DNA of 38,177 bases, from contig JARQWU010000072.1 of NCBI GenBank assembly GCA_040182905.1, positions 1 through 38,177 on the forward strand, given 5' to 3'. The position numbers and the translations under genes were made by a program. Each line of letters opens with the position of its first letter. The first letter of the stretch is position 1. The notes beneath the pieces were generated by a model, which ran no database searches, was not told the origin of the DNA, and saw only the letters and a program-made list of their open reading frames with translations. Source of the stretch: Barthelona sp. PAP020 (lineage: Eukaryota; Metamonada: BaSk clade). This document shows positions 1 to 6,737 of this stretch, in pieces.

Positions 1-643
1 CATTTTGAGATTACGTATTTTTTTTTTAAAGAAGACTGCCCTTCGACATCAATTACGCTCAAGACAAGTTCGATCACCCCAATAAAAACCCAAGCTCTCA
101 GAAACAAAGTCTATAAACAAAAAAAAAAAATTATAAATGAAAAAAGGAGTCAAACTTTCAATTTGTTTTTCCCTTTCAGGGTATCAATTAAAATTTGTTT
201 TTGATGAGTTTACTCATACTTTGTTTGCAAATAAATATGGATGTGTTACCATCGTGCCCCATTGTTTCAATATTTCAATATCTAGTGTGAAAAACCAAAT
301 GTAATTAATACAAGGGTACACAATTGTATCTAAAATTGCTTCCAAATTGACTCTTCTTTTATTTTTCGATAACCAACATAAAGTCAGGATTTTGAGTCAA
401 AGAAAATATGAAAATTCTTTAATTGAATGACTAAGATTTCACTAAAAAATCATCGTCCCCTTGAGATCAATCATTTTACAGGATTCTGTTGCTTAAAAGA
501 AACAAACTACAAACATCTCTGTTCTTGGTTTTGAAAAAAAATCTTTTTTTGAAAAGTTTACAGTAAAATCAAAGCCACAAAAACGGATAATTAAAGAACT
601 ATTTAACACATTCTTTTAAATATAGGAAGCAATGTATTTAAAA
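1..643. other. intergenic stretch, no gene recognised
   Basis: I see no convincing gene here. The stretch lies beyond the 3' end of the minus-strand gene that ends at 644 and contains homopolymer runs (T-run near 22-31, A-run near 119-131). Plus-strand frame 1 is open from the window edge to a TGA at 202-204 (67 codons), but it has no start inside the window and its composition is dominated by the A and T runs. A CAT at 1-3 could be the start codon of a minus-strand gene running off the left edge, but nothing supports that beyond the triplet. No tRNA or rRNA signature was found by eye. Confidence 0.6.
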
Positions 644-2896
644 TTACGAATACAAACCATCAACAAATCTGTTTTGATTGTTAATGAACTTGATACTCTT
701 TGCCTTATACGCTTTTTGATTTAAATCTAAAGTTCCATTTGAAAAAGCAGCTAAATGCTTTATAAAATAAAAACAACCATCAAATTCATCAAAAAAATCA
801 CCGTCCAAAAGTTCTGCATAATATTTATCAACAACAATTTGTATGACTTCATCCTCAGCATAACAGTTTTCAATTTGGGAATTTTCACCCAAATGATTGA
901 TTTTTGCTAATCCTGAAGCAATAGGATTGTCAATATTATAAAAAAATTGACATCCCATTAGAGTAGGAAATAGTTCTGAAGTCGGATTATTTGAAATGTT
1001 TTCATTTCTTTCAAACGTCGTTAAGCCAAACAATAATGCCTTTTTTATATTACCTATTGTTGTATGACCTTTATATAATGTTCTATGCCTTCCCATTAAC
1101 AGCAGTATATCAAGTGGTGTGATATAATCATTTATTTCTTTGAATTGAGTATTGGCAAATTTTCCAGAAGCCACTAAAATACAGAAATTCTTTTCATCAA
1201 TCAATTGCTGCAGAGCCATCACATAAAAATTTGCTAAGGGATGTGAACTCTTTGAAAATGATTTTCCCAACAAAACTTTGTGAGGAATTACCGAACAAAT
1301 GCCTTGTTGAATTGATGGAAAGGATGCCATATTAGTGGACAATTGATATTTACGAGAAATGAATTGAAGTAATTTAGAATTTTGTCTTCGAATCAATCTT
1401 AATGTGAATCCGCATGGTGATCCCGTCAATAGCATATTCAAAATCGATATGTAAGAAGAATCAAAATCAATTGAATTGTTATTATTTGAATAATTTTGCT
1501 TATGTAAAACTTTAGCAGAATTAATTGTTTCCTTAGCAGAATTTTTAATGTTTAAAAAATTTCTATTTCGAACATCCAAATCTTGAGCACATATATCAAT
1601 ATCCTCCATTGTAATAGAAATTAATTGGGAAATCATTCCCTTTTCAGTATCATCAGCAGTATTTGCTGATCCATCAGCAACCCATTGACTGGCATTTTTA
1701 AATTTATGTATCAAACCTTCAGGTAATAAATAACTGTTCCTTGGAAATATTGTTACAGTAGGAATATCAAAGGTTTTTGCTTTTGTGTCTACATTCAATT
1801 GTAACAACTGAATTCCATTTGAATCTTGAGGCACATCTAAATTATGAACGAAATACGGTGTTTGAGTTAAAAAAGATCCATAACATTCATACAATTGATC
1901 AATTAAAACAGCAGCATTGTATTTTTGCTCACCAGCATACGTCATTAATAAAATTTTTTCTTGAAAACTGTTTCTAATCTCACTGCTCAAACATCGAAAT
2001 ATTTCATCAAACACGTTCACAATGCAATCAAAGTATTCATTGTTTAGTTCTCCCCCAAAACGCACCATATCATCACCAGACACATCCAAGCTTTCAACTA
2101 AATGCGTGATAATAACCAAATGCTTTATGTCGTTACTGGGATGATTCAATTGCAAGAGAATAACTTTTCTACCTTTCAAACCAAAAGATAAATTGGGCAA
2201 ATCAATAAACTTTATATATGGCACATTTGCAAACATTTCATGGTAAACAACGTTCGCTTCTTGTTTGATATTATCATAATACCCCTGAAAAGGCTGAAAA
2301 TTTGTGCAAACAAAATAAGGGGAAATATTGGAGGCCATCACATCAGAAAATTGTTCATAATTCAACATAAACTCAGAACCTGATAATCCGATCAAGTTTA
2401 CCCCAGAAAATTTGTAAATATGTAACATTTGAGTGAGAGTTTGTTCAATATTTATTGCAGTTAAACAAGGAAACAATAAGGAACCAGAAATCATATATGG
2501 TATGAAAGGATGTGCAATAAACTTTAATATGTTGGTGTGAATATTGTTGAAAAACTGTCCTAAGAGAGCCAAATCACCAGAAGTACCAAATTTTGGAATA
2601 ACATTCAATAAATTCGCAAACATTCCAATAGAACATATCTCATGTTTGTTCCAAGGTTCTTTTAAAAAAATTTCATTTGGCAAAATTTCGTTCGAGATGT
2701 TTTCAGAGTTGGAATACTTAATTAATAATCTTAAATCTCCTCGGTTAAAAAATTGTTTTGCATATTTGTGAATATTTTGAGGTTTGTGTTTTACAACACA
2801 ATATATAAATGTTTTAATCACTATTTCCAATTCGGGATGCTGCTGAAGATAGAATTCTTGATTTAATAATCTATCTTCTTTGTCTCTATCATTCAT
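644..2896 (-). CDS. diverged 5'-nucleotidase-family pseudoenzyme with RIIa-like N-terminus
   Basis: A complete 750-residue frame. Residues about 16-52 look like an RIIa/DPY-30-type dimerisation-docking motif: YLQQHPEL, then a hydrophobic helix, then KPQNIHKYAKQFF, matching the family pattern hPeL..li..f....l..kP.d...fa..yF. Residues about 100-390 follow the order of a metallophosphoesterase domain of the 5'-nucleotidase type. SGSLLFPCLTA (137-147) sits where the family has sGDafsPSllS, and LIGLSGSEF (168-176) sits where it has vlGNHEFdyG. Residues about 538-670 resemble the 5'-nucleotidase C-terminal domain: HPLANFYVMAL, ILVASGKF, YITPLDILL and a following aLe-like helix. The metal-binding Asp, Asn and His expected at GD and GNHE are Ser, Ser and Gly or absent, so catalysis seems lost. 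By inference it is a docking or scaffold protein, perhaps axonemal. There is no signal peptide or membrane segment, unlike secreted 5'-nucleotidases. An Asn run lies at 471-474. The start is the first Met, 121 bp beyond the NAC beta stop on the same strand. Confidence 0.7.
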   Translation of the reverse strand: MNDRDKEDRLLNQEFYLQQHPELEIVIKTFIYCVVKHKPQNIHKYAKQFFNRGDLRLLIKYSNSENISNEILPNEIFLKEPWNKHEICSIGMFANLLNVIPKFGTSGDLALLGQFFNNIHTNILKFIAHPFIPYMISGSLLFPCLTAINIEQTLTQMLHIYKFSGVNLIGLSGSEFMLNYEQFSDVMASNISPYFVCTNFQPFQGYYDNIKQEANVVYHEMFANVPYIKFIDLPNLSFGLKGRKVILLQLNHPSNDIKHLVIITHLVESLDVSGDDMVRFGGELNNEYFDCIVNVFDEIFRCLSSEIRNSFQEKILLMTYAGEQKYNAAVLIDQLYECYGSFLTQTPYFVHNLDVPQDSNGIQLLQLNVDTKAKTFDIPTVTIFPRNSYLLPEGLIHKFKNASQWVADGSANTADDTEKGMISQLISITMEDIDICAQDLDVRNRNFLNIKNSAKETINSAKVLHKQNYSNNNNSIDFDSSYISILNMLLTGSPCGFTLRLIRRQNSKLLQFISRKYQLSTNMASFPSIQQGICSVIPHKVLLGKSFSKSSHPLANFYVMALQQLIDEKNFCILVASGKFANTQFKEINDYITPLDILLLMGRHRTLYKGHTTIGNIKKALLFGLTTFERNENISNNPTSELFPTLMGCQFFYNIDNPIASGLAKINHLGENSQIENCYAEDEVIQIVVDKYYAELLDGDFFDEFDGCFYFIKHLAAFSNGTLDLNQKAYKAKSIKFINNQNRFVDGLYS

Positions 2897-3017
2897 TAAC
2901 TATCAAGTTTTAAAAAAAAATAAATAATAAATATAATAACCAAAATGGTAACCATTAAATTTATTTTCTCGTAAACGACATGCCTAAATAAAAAAAATCA
3001 AATTCCTAAAATTCAAT

Positions 3018-3461
3018 TTAAGCGCTGTTAGATGTTGATTCAAAATCAACATTATCCAAATCAGGAATATCATCTTCTTCATTAGCTTCTTCCTTAGGGG
3101 CTTCAAAATTGTCGGGAAGTTGCAAGTTGTTTGTAAGAGCAGGTAAAATAGTAGACATAACATCAGTAAGAGGCTTTTCAACAGGAGTTCCGACAATACC
3201 AAATGTATCATGATCCATAATAGCTTCAACATTGGGATTATCAAAGGCCAAAACGGTTGAAGGGTCATTTTCTTTCATCATAACAACTTCTTCAACAGCA
3301 GGGAAAGGTTGAGCTCTTAACTTTTTGAAATTAGATTCAATTTTTTGCTCATTAACATCGACTTGAGGAGTTCTTCTTTTTTGAGTACGAATACGTTGTG
3401 AACCTTTTCCACCAACGCGACCTTTGGAACGAAGTTTTTCAAGAGCTTCTTGGTTGACCAT
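3018..3461 (-). CDS. BTF3: nascent polypeptide-associated complex subunit beta (BTF3-like)
   Basis: 147 residues. NAC beta pairs with NAC alpha at the ribosome exit tunnel and controls access of SRP and other factors to nascent chains in the cytosol. The N-terminus MVNQEALEKLRSKGRVGGKG matches the family start (NQEKLaKLqaqvRiGGKG). A basic ribosome-binding stretch follows (RIRTQKRR, 23-30). The NAC domain spans about 36-100, with LKKL-like FKKLRAQPFPAVEEV, a VLAFDNPNVEA strand matching the family's v.hFnnPkvQas, and TFGIVGTPVEKPLTDVM. The acidic tail DDIPDLDNVDF corresponds to the conserved EVPDL..nFde. I chose the Met at 3461 rather than the in-frame Met at 3518, because the extra 19 residues are hydrophobic and absent from the family. 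It is divergent from the eL18 gene, with 105 bp between the start codons. Confidence 0.93.
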   Translation of the reverse strand: MVNQEALEKLRSKGRVGGKGSQRIRTQKRRTPQVDVNEQKIESNFKKLRAQPFPAVEEVVMMKENDPSTVLAFDNPNVEAIMDHDTFGIVGTPVEKPLTDVMSTILPALTNNLQLPDNFEAPKEEANEEDDIPDLDNVDFESTSNSA

Positions 3462-3566
3462 TTTTGACAGTAAAATCGAAGGAAAAATAAAATGAAAACT
3501 TTTGGAAAGAATTAACAAAAATTTTTTTTTTTAATCCATTGTTTTACTCTTTTAAAAACTCCAAAA
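3462..3566. promoter_or_regulatory. shared divergent promoter of NAC beta and eL18
   Basis: Only 105 bp separate the start codons of two divergently transcribed translation genes, so both core promoters and both 5' leaders must fit here (or inside the first codons). Seen in the sequence: an 11-T run at 3522-3532, and TTTTAAAAACT at 3550-3560 just before the eL18 ATG. A similar TTTTAAAACTT precedes the start of the gene ending at 644 (minus strand, 2905-2915). I cannot assign a transcription start or a known initiator element. Confidence 0.5.
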
Positions 3567-4291
3567 ATGGTTTGTTTGTGTGATATTTCTCTTATTAAAA
3601 TTATTATTGAATGTTTCTAATGTTTAGGGTATTGATTTAAAGGCTGGTGGTAGAGTTCCCAATTCACAACGTTCTGGTCCTCGTAGTAGAAACCAATATT
3701 TGATGTCTCTTGTTAAAGTATGTTTTTTGAAACCATTTATCGAATCTTTTGTTGATTGATTCAACTTTTTTGAATTTAGAATTTTTCAAACACTAACCTT
3801 TTTAGCTTTATCGTTTCTTATCTCGTCGTACTGATGCTAAGTTTAATGATGTTGTTTTAAAACGTCTTTACATGTCTCGTGTTAACCAACATCCCGTTTC
3901 CATGAGAAAGCTCACTAACATCATGAAGGATCATCAAGATAAGATTGCTGTTATTGTCGGAACTGTTACTGATGACATTCGTGTTCTTGAAATTCCAAAG
4001 ATGACTGTTTGTGCACTTCGTGTTACAAACACTGCTGCTGCTCGTATTGAAGCTGCTGGTGGTGAAATTATTACTTTTGATCAATTAGCTGTTCGTGCTC
4101 CCACTGGTGCTGATACTGTTTTCATTCGTGGACCTGTCAAATCTCGTGAAGCTGAAAAACATTTCGGTCCTGCTCCTGGTGCTAAGGGATCACATACTAA
4201 GCCTTATACTCGTGGTAAGAGCCGTAAGATTGAAAGTGCTGCTCGTCGTCGTCATAAGACTAAATATGTTTATCGCGCTCCTCGTGAATAA
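3567..4291 (+). CDS. RPL18: 60S ribosomal protein eL18 (L18), three exons
   Basis: Spliced gene: exon 1 is the ATG alone (3567-3569), exon 2 is 3628-3717, exon 3 is 3806-4291. Joining them keeps the frame and gives 192 residues, close to the usual 185-190 for eukaryotic L18. The product starts M-GIDLKAGG, then [20 protein letters not shown], where human L18 has YLRLLVKLYRFLARR. It continues with [42 protein letters not shown] and a basic end with [13 protein letters not shown]. eL18 is a structural protein of the large ribosomal subunit. A reading confined to one exon would start at the Met at 3872 and lose the conserved N-terminal third. Codons are strongly T-ending (CGT, GCT, GGT, GTT), as expected for a highly expressed gene here. 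It is divergent from NAC beta and convergent with the acyltransferase gene (152 bp between stops). Confidence 0.95.
3570..3627 (+). other. intron 1 of eL18 (58 nt, directly after the ATG)
   Basis: Begins GTTTGTTTGTG and ends CTAATGTTTAG. It lies in phase 0 immediately after the start codon, so the first exon codes only for Met. The putative branch motif CTAAT (3617-3621) is 7 nt from the terminal G, counted from its second A. Removing it joins ATG to GGT-ATT-GAT, giving the MGIDL start expected for eL18. Confidence 0.9.
3718..3805 (+). other. intron 2 of eL18 (88 nt)
   Basis: Begins GTATGTTTTTTG and ends ACTAACCTTTTTAG, phase 0. The branch motif CTAAC is at 3793-3797, with the branch A at 3796, 9 nt before the acceptor G. 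Splicing joins ...SLVK to LYRFLSRR, restoring the most conserved block of L18. Confidence 0.9.
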
Positions 4292-4443
4292 TCGGAATAT
4301 TATATAAACTAACCTTTGGAGTTTTCTACATTTTTTATTTATGTTGTTAATAAAACAGAATCATCCCTTTTTTGTTGAACAATCAAAGAATTTACGACTA
4401 TCAAAAAAATAAAATTGAAAGTTTATTGAAAAAATGATGTAAA

Positions 4444-5889
4444 TTATTCAATTTTCGATTTGTCATTTGGTAAACTGTTTTCATTCTCAATAATAGAATG
4501 ATCTTGTTTCACATCAACAGCTTTGGAAACCTTTGATTTGTCAGCAACATGTTTGGGTGTTGGAATAACAAAAGAGACAAGAAGAAGACTGAGCAAAACA
4601 ACAAAAGGGAAATAATAGATTCTTGAATAGATACTGTGTGCTTCAGCAAATGATAAAGCAAAAAAATAAATGAAAAATGAAGGACAAGAACGAGAAAGAA
4701 TGTAACCAATAATTGTGTAAACAATTTGAACAATTTTGCTTGATTTTTTGATCAATGGCGTCACTTTAGTGTTAAAATTCTTGAAAACAATAACAGACAA
4801 AAAACAACAAGCGAAAAAAATATAATAACCTGGTTTTATCCCATGCCATAAAGCACTGAAACCAAAAGTCATTAACAATGAAAAAGGTGTTGAAATCGTT
4901 TTTTTTTTATCATTTTTTATCATTGTTTTACCAAAACTTCTGTTAATATATTTGAACAACCATTTGGACACTTTAATATTCCATGCTTTAAACGTTTCAT
5001 TAACATTTGGAGAAAATAAAGTTTTGAACGGTAAAATATTGACACTCAAGTTGTTCAAATCATCGATCGTACTGAAATTAGGATTCAAGCTCAAACCCGA
5101 ACAAATACAAGCCAAATCAGTGATCAACCAAATGCATTCATAAGGAATAGCATGCAAACAACCAACAAAACCTGTCATCACAATTTGTTTAAACAAAGAA
5201 TTATTCGAAAAAATATGTTGTTCATACTTCAATATATTCATTTTAGTGTATGAAAAATATGCAAATGTGATCCAAATCAAAGCAAAAAAAATCTTCTTAA
5301 CCATCCATTTTGAATGAAAATCGCTAGAATGGGAAATCTTCTTTTCAACAATTTCTTGTGTTTTTAGCGTAATAAAATCATAATATTCATGGAATTCAAA
5401 AATAGGACCAATAACAAAAGTGCTCACACAAAAACAATATCCCAAAAGGTCATAAAAAGTTTTTGGTACATTTTTCTTGCAATTATTATCTTCTTCTTTT
5501 GACCAATTTATCAAAATTGAAATTAGTTGCAAACAAATAATTTGCATTGCTCCTTCAAAACCTGAACCATAAACTCGAAATGTATGAATCGAAATTCTAA
5601 GAACATGTATTGCCATCAAATGTGAAAATATAATCAAAGAACCAATAAATGCAATGATTTTTTTGTGGGAATTTTGATGAAAGATCTTTAATAAGAGTCC
5701 AATGAATAATGGAGGAATAAAACAATGTATACTCCATTTATCATATGCTATAAATAAAAATGATACACTAACAATAAGGGAGTACAGTTTTCGAATCCAA
5801 ACATTCTTCATATATCGTATTCCCAATGAAAACGGTATTGTCAATAAAGTGCACAGTATTTGTGAACTCTTATATGAAGCTAATAACAT
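4444..5889 (-). CDS. MBOAT lysophospholipid acyltransferase (Ale1/MBOAT1-2-like)
   Basis: 481 residues with about ten hydrophobic segments: a polytopic ER-type membrane protein of the membrane-bound O-acyltransferase family. Members transfer acyl groups from acyl-CoA to lysophospholipids (Lands cycle). Family blocks in order: FVIGPIFEFHEYYDF (158-172, family lvGP.fe...Y..F), DLACICSGLSLNP (about 261-273), FKAWNIKVSKWL with W303 and N304, and FSALWHGIKPGYY with H349. N304 and H349 match the conserved Asn and catalytic His of the family. The FKAWNI.. and ..WHG..PGYY blocks fit the yeast Ale1/animal MBOAT1-2 branch better than porcupine or DGAT1. The hydrophilic C-terminus after about 445 is probably cytosolic. 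There is no ER-retrieval dilysine signal. It is the downstream member of a tight tandem pair with prefoldin 5 (47 bp gap). Exact lysolipid substrate unknown. Confidence 0.87.
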   Translation of the reverse strand: MLLASYKSSQILCTLLTIPFSLGIRYMKNVWIRKLYSLIVSVSFLFIAYDKWSIHCFIPPLFIGLLLKIFHQNSHKKIIAFIGSLIIFSHLMAIHVLRISIHTFRVYGSGFEGAMQIICLQLISILINWSKEEDNNCKKNVPKTFYDLLGYCFCVSTFVIGPIFEFHEYYDFITLKTQEIVEKKISHSSDFHSKWMVKKIFFALIWITFAYFSYTKMNILKYEQHIFSNNSLFKQIVMTGFVGCLHAIPYECIWLITDLACICSGLSLNPNFSTIDDLNNLSVNILPFKTLFSPNVNETFKAWNIKVSKWLFKYINRSFGKTMIKNDKKKTISTPFSLLMTFGFSALWHGIKPGYYIFFACCFLSVIVFKNFNTKVTPLIKKSSKIVQIVYTIIGYILSRSCPSFFIYFFALSFAEAHSIYSRIYYFPFVVLLSLLLVSFVIPTPKHVADKSKVSKAVDVKQDHSIIENENSLPNDKSKIE

Positions 5890-5936
5890 AAAATAATAAA
5901 GCTACAAACAATAAAACAAAAAAGAATATCCTTCAT

Positions 5937-6395
5937 TTATTCCTCATGATCTTGAACTTCAGCCATCTCGACATTTGCTTGTTTTGCTTCAATAATTGGA
6001 CCTATGTGATTCAAAAATTTTGCCATTTCATTAATTTCATTATTTAATGCCACTGCTTTATCTGTAAGTGATTCAAGTTTTCTGTCAAATATATCAAGTG
6101 TTTGTTCTTTATTACGCGCACAAAAAAAATCTTGACCAATATCAACCAAAAATTCATTATCTTCTTCTAAAATACCAGGTACATACATAGTTTGAGTTAT
6201 TGGAATCAAACAAGTTTTTCCAATAACTTCTTGGGTAATATCTTCAACAGCTTCACGAGATGATCTGAATCTGGCGACAACAGTTTGCAATCTACTTGAT
6301 TCGCGATTCAATTGAGTGTGTTTGTCATCGATTTGTCGATGCATTTGAATTAATTGCTCCAAAGGATATTGGTCTAAATCTGGAATTTGATTCAT
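5937..6395 (-). CDS. PFDN5: prefoldin subunit 5 (alpha-type)
   Basis: 152 residues, usual length for the family. Prefoldin is a cytosolic hexamer that delivers unfolded actin and tubulin to the chaperonin CCT. The N-terminal helix (about 10-55) is a heptad-rich coiled coil. The central beta-hairpin block LIPITQTMYVPGIL (63-76) followed by EFLVDIGQDFF (81-91) matches the family LvPlTsSmYVPGkL...vLiDvGtgYyv. A second coiled coil runs from about 98 to 130. These hairpins identify an alpha-type subunit, and the YVPG.L with DiG.g.. pairing is typical of subunit 5 rather than 3. Its stop is 47 bp from the acyltransferase start on the same strand. Confidence 0.92.
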   Translation of the reverse strand: MNQIPDLDQYPLEQLIQMHRQIDDKHTQLNRESSRLQTVVARFRSSREAVEDITQEVIGKTCLIPITQTMYVPGILEEDNEFLVDIGQDFFCARNKEQTLDIFDRKLESLTDKAVALNNEINEMAKFLNHIGPIIEAKQANVEMAEVQDHEE

Positions 6396-6532
6396 ATTTG
6401 AAAATAAAAAAATCGGTTTTTCATTTTCAATTTGAAAAACTTGTGTTTTGCATAAATTTTGGTAACACAGCTCTTTTTAAATATTTATTGCACTGACGTT
6501 CGTTGGGTATATTTGTTAAATAACATATCCCA
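6396..6532. promoter_or_regulatory. short A+T-rich upstream region of prefoldin 5 and of a small plus-strand frame
   Basis: 137 bp between the prefoldin start (minus) and the ATG of the 49-codon plus-strand frame. It holds a TTTTTAAATATTT block at 6475-6487, the only clear TATA-like element, and a bulged inverted repeat with arms TTGGG (6503-6507) and CCCAA (6529-6533) just before the small frame. The function of either is not established. Confidence 0.3.
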
Positions 6533-6682
6533 ATGAAATTTTTATTGGTCAATTACGACAAGAAAAGTGAATTCGGAATGGTGCAGAGTCATTCTCACAA
6601 GAAAATTCTATCCCACAAGCATTTCGGTCATCTTCAACCAAAACCAAAATCAAAAAACAGATTTAAAAAACGTTATTTATAA
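6533..6682 (+). CDS. possible small basic protein, 49 residues
   Basis: An ATG-to-TAA frame of 49 codons in the 342-bp gap between prefoldin 5 and the giant gene. The product begins MKFLLVNYDKKSEFG, has a His/Lys-rich middle and ends with Pro/Lys-rich then FKKRYL. It is strongly basic (about a third Lys, Arg and His). Codon use (AAG, TTC GGT CAT CTT CAA CCA) is more like the neighbouring genes than like the surrounding noncoding DNA. Met16 is an alternative start. I do not recognise a family. I compared it mentally with the short ribosomal proteins eL29, eL39, eL41, eS29 and eS30 and found no match. It would be convergent with the giant gene (55 bp between stops). It could equally be a chance frame. 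Confidence 0.3.
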   Translation: MKFLLVNYDKKSEFGMVQSHSHKKILSHKHFGHLQPKPKSKNRFKKRYL

Positions 6683-6737
6683 AAGTGAATTTATTTCAAT
6701 TCTTTTTTTTTTATTTTGATACCAATAAAAACAATTT

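Noticed and set aside
1-3. CAT at the very edge as a minus-strand start codon
   Set aside because: Only three bases are visible; nothing can be said about a gene beyond the edge.
61-100. TTCGATCACCCC reminiscent of a tRNA T-arm
   Set aside because: No matching acceptor stem, D-arm or anticodon arm on either strand.
1-204. Plus-strand frame 1 open from the left edge for 67 codons
   Set aside because: No start in the window, and low-complexity Phe/Lys runs caused by T and A tracts. There is no family resemblance, so I do not call it a gene end.
644-2896. First impression of a Sec23/Sec24-type coat protein
   Set aside because: No zinc finger, trunk or gelsolin motifs. The order of motifs instead follows the 5'-nucleotidase family, with an RIIa-like start.
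2984-3268. 94-codon minus-strand frame overlapping NAC beta
   Set aside because: Leu-rich out-of-frame shadow of the NAC beta coding sequence.
3462-3518. Longer NAC beta starting at 3518
   Set aside because: The added 19 residues are hydrophobic and absent from the family; the conserved start is VNQEALEKL at 3461.
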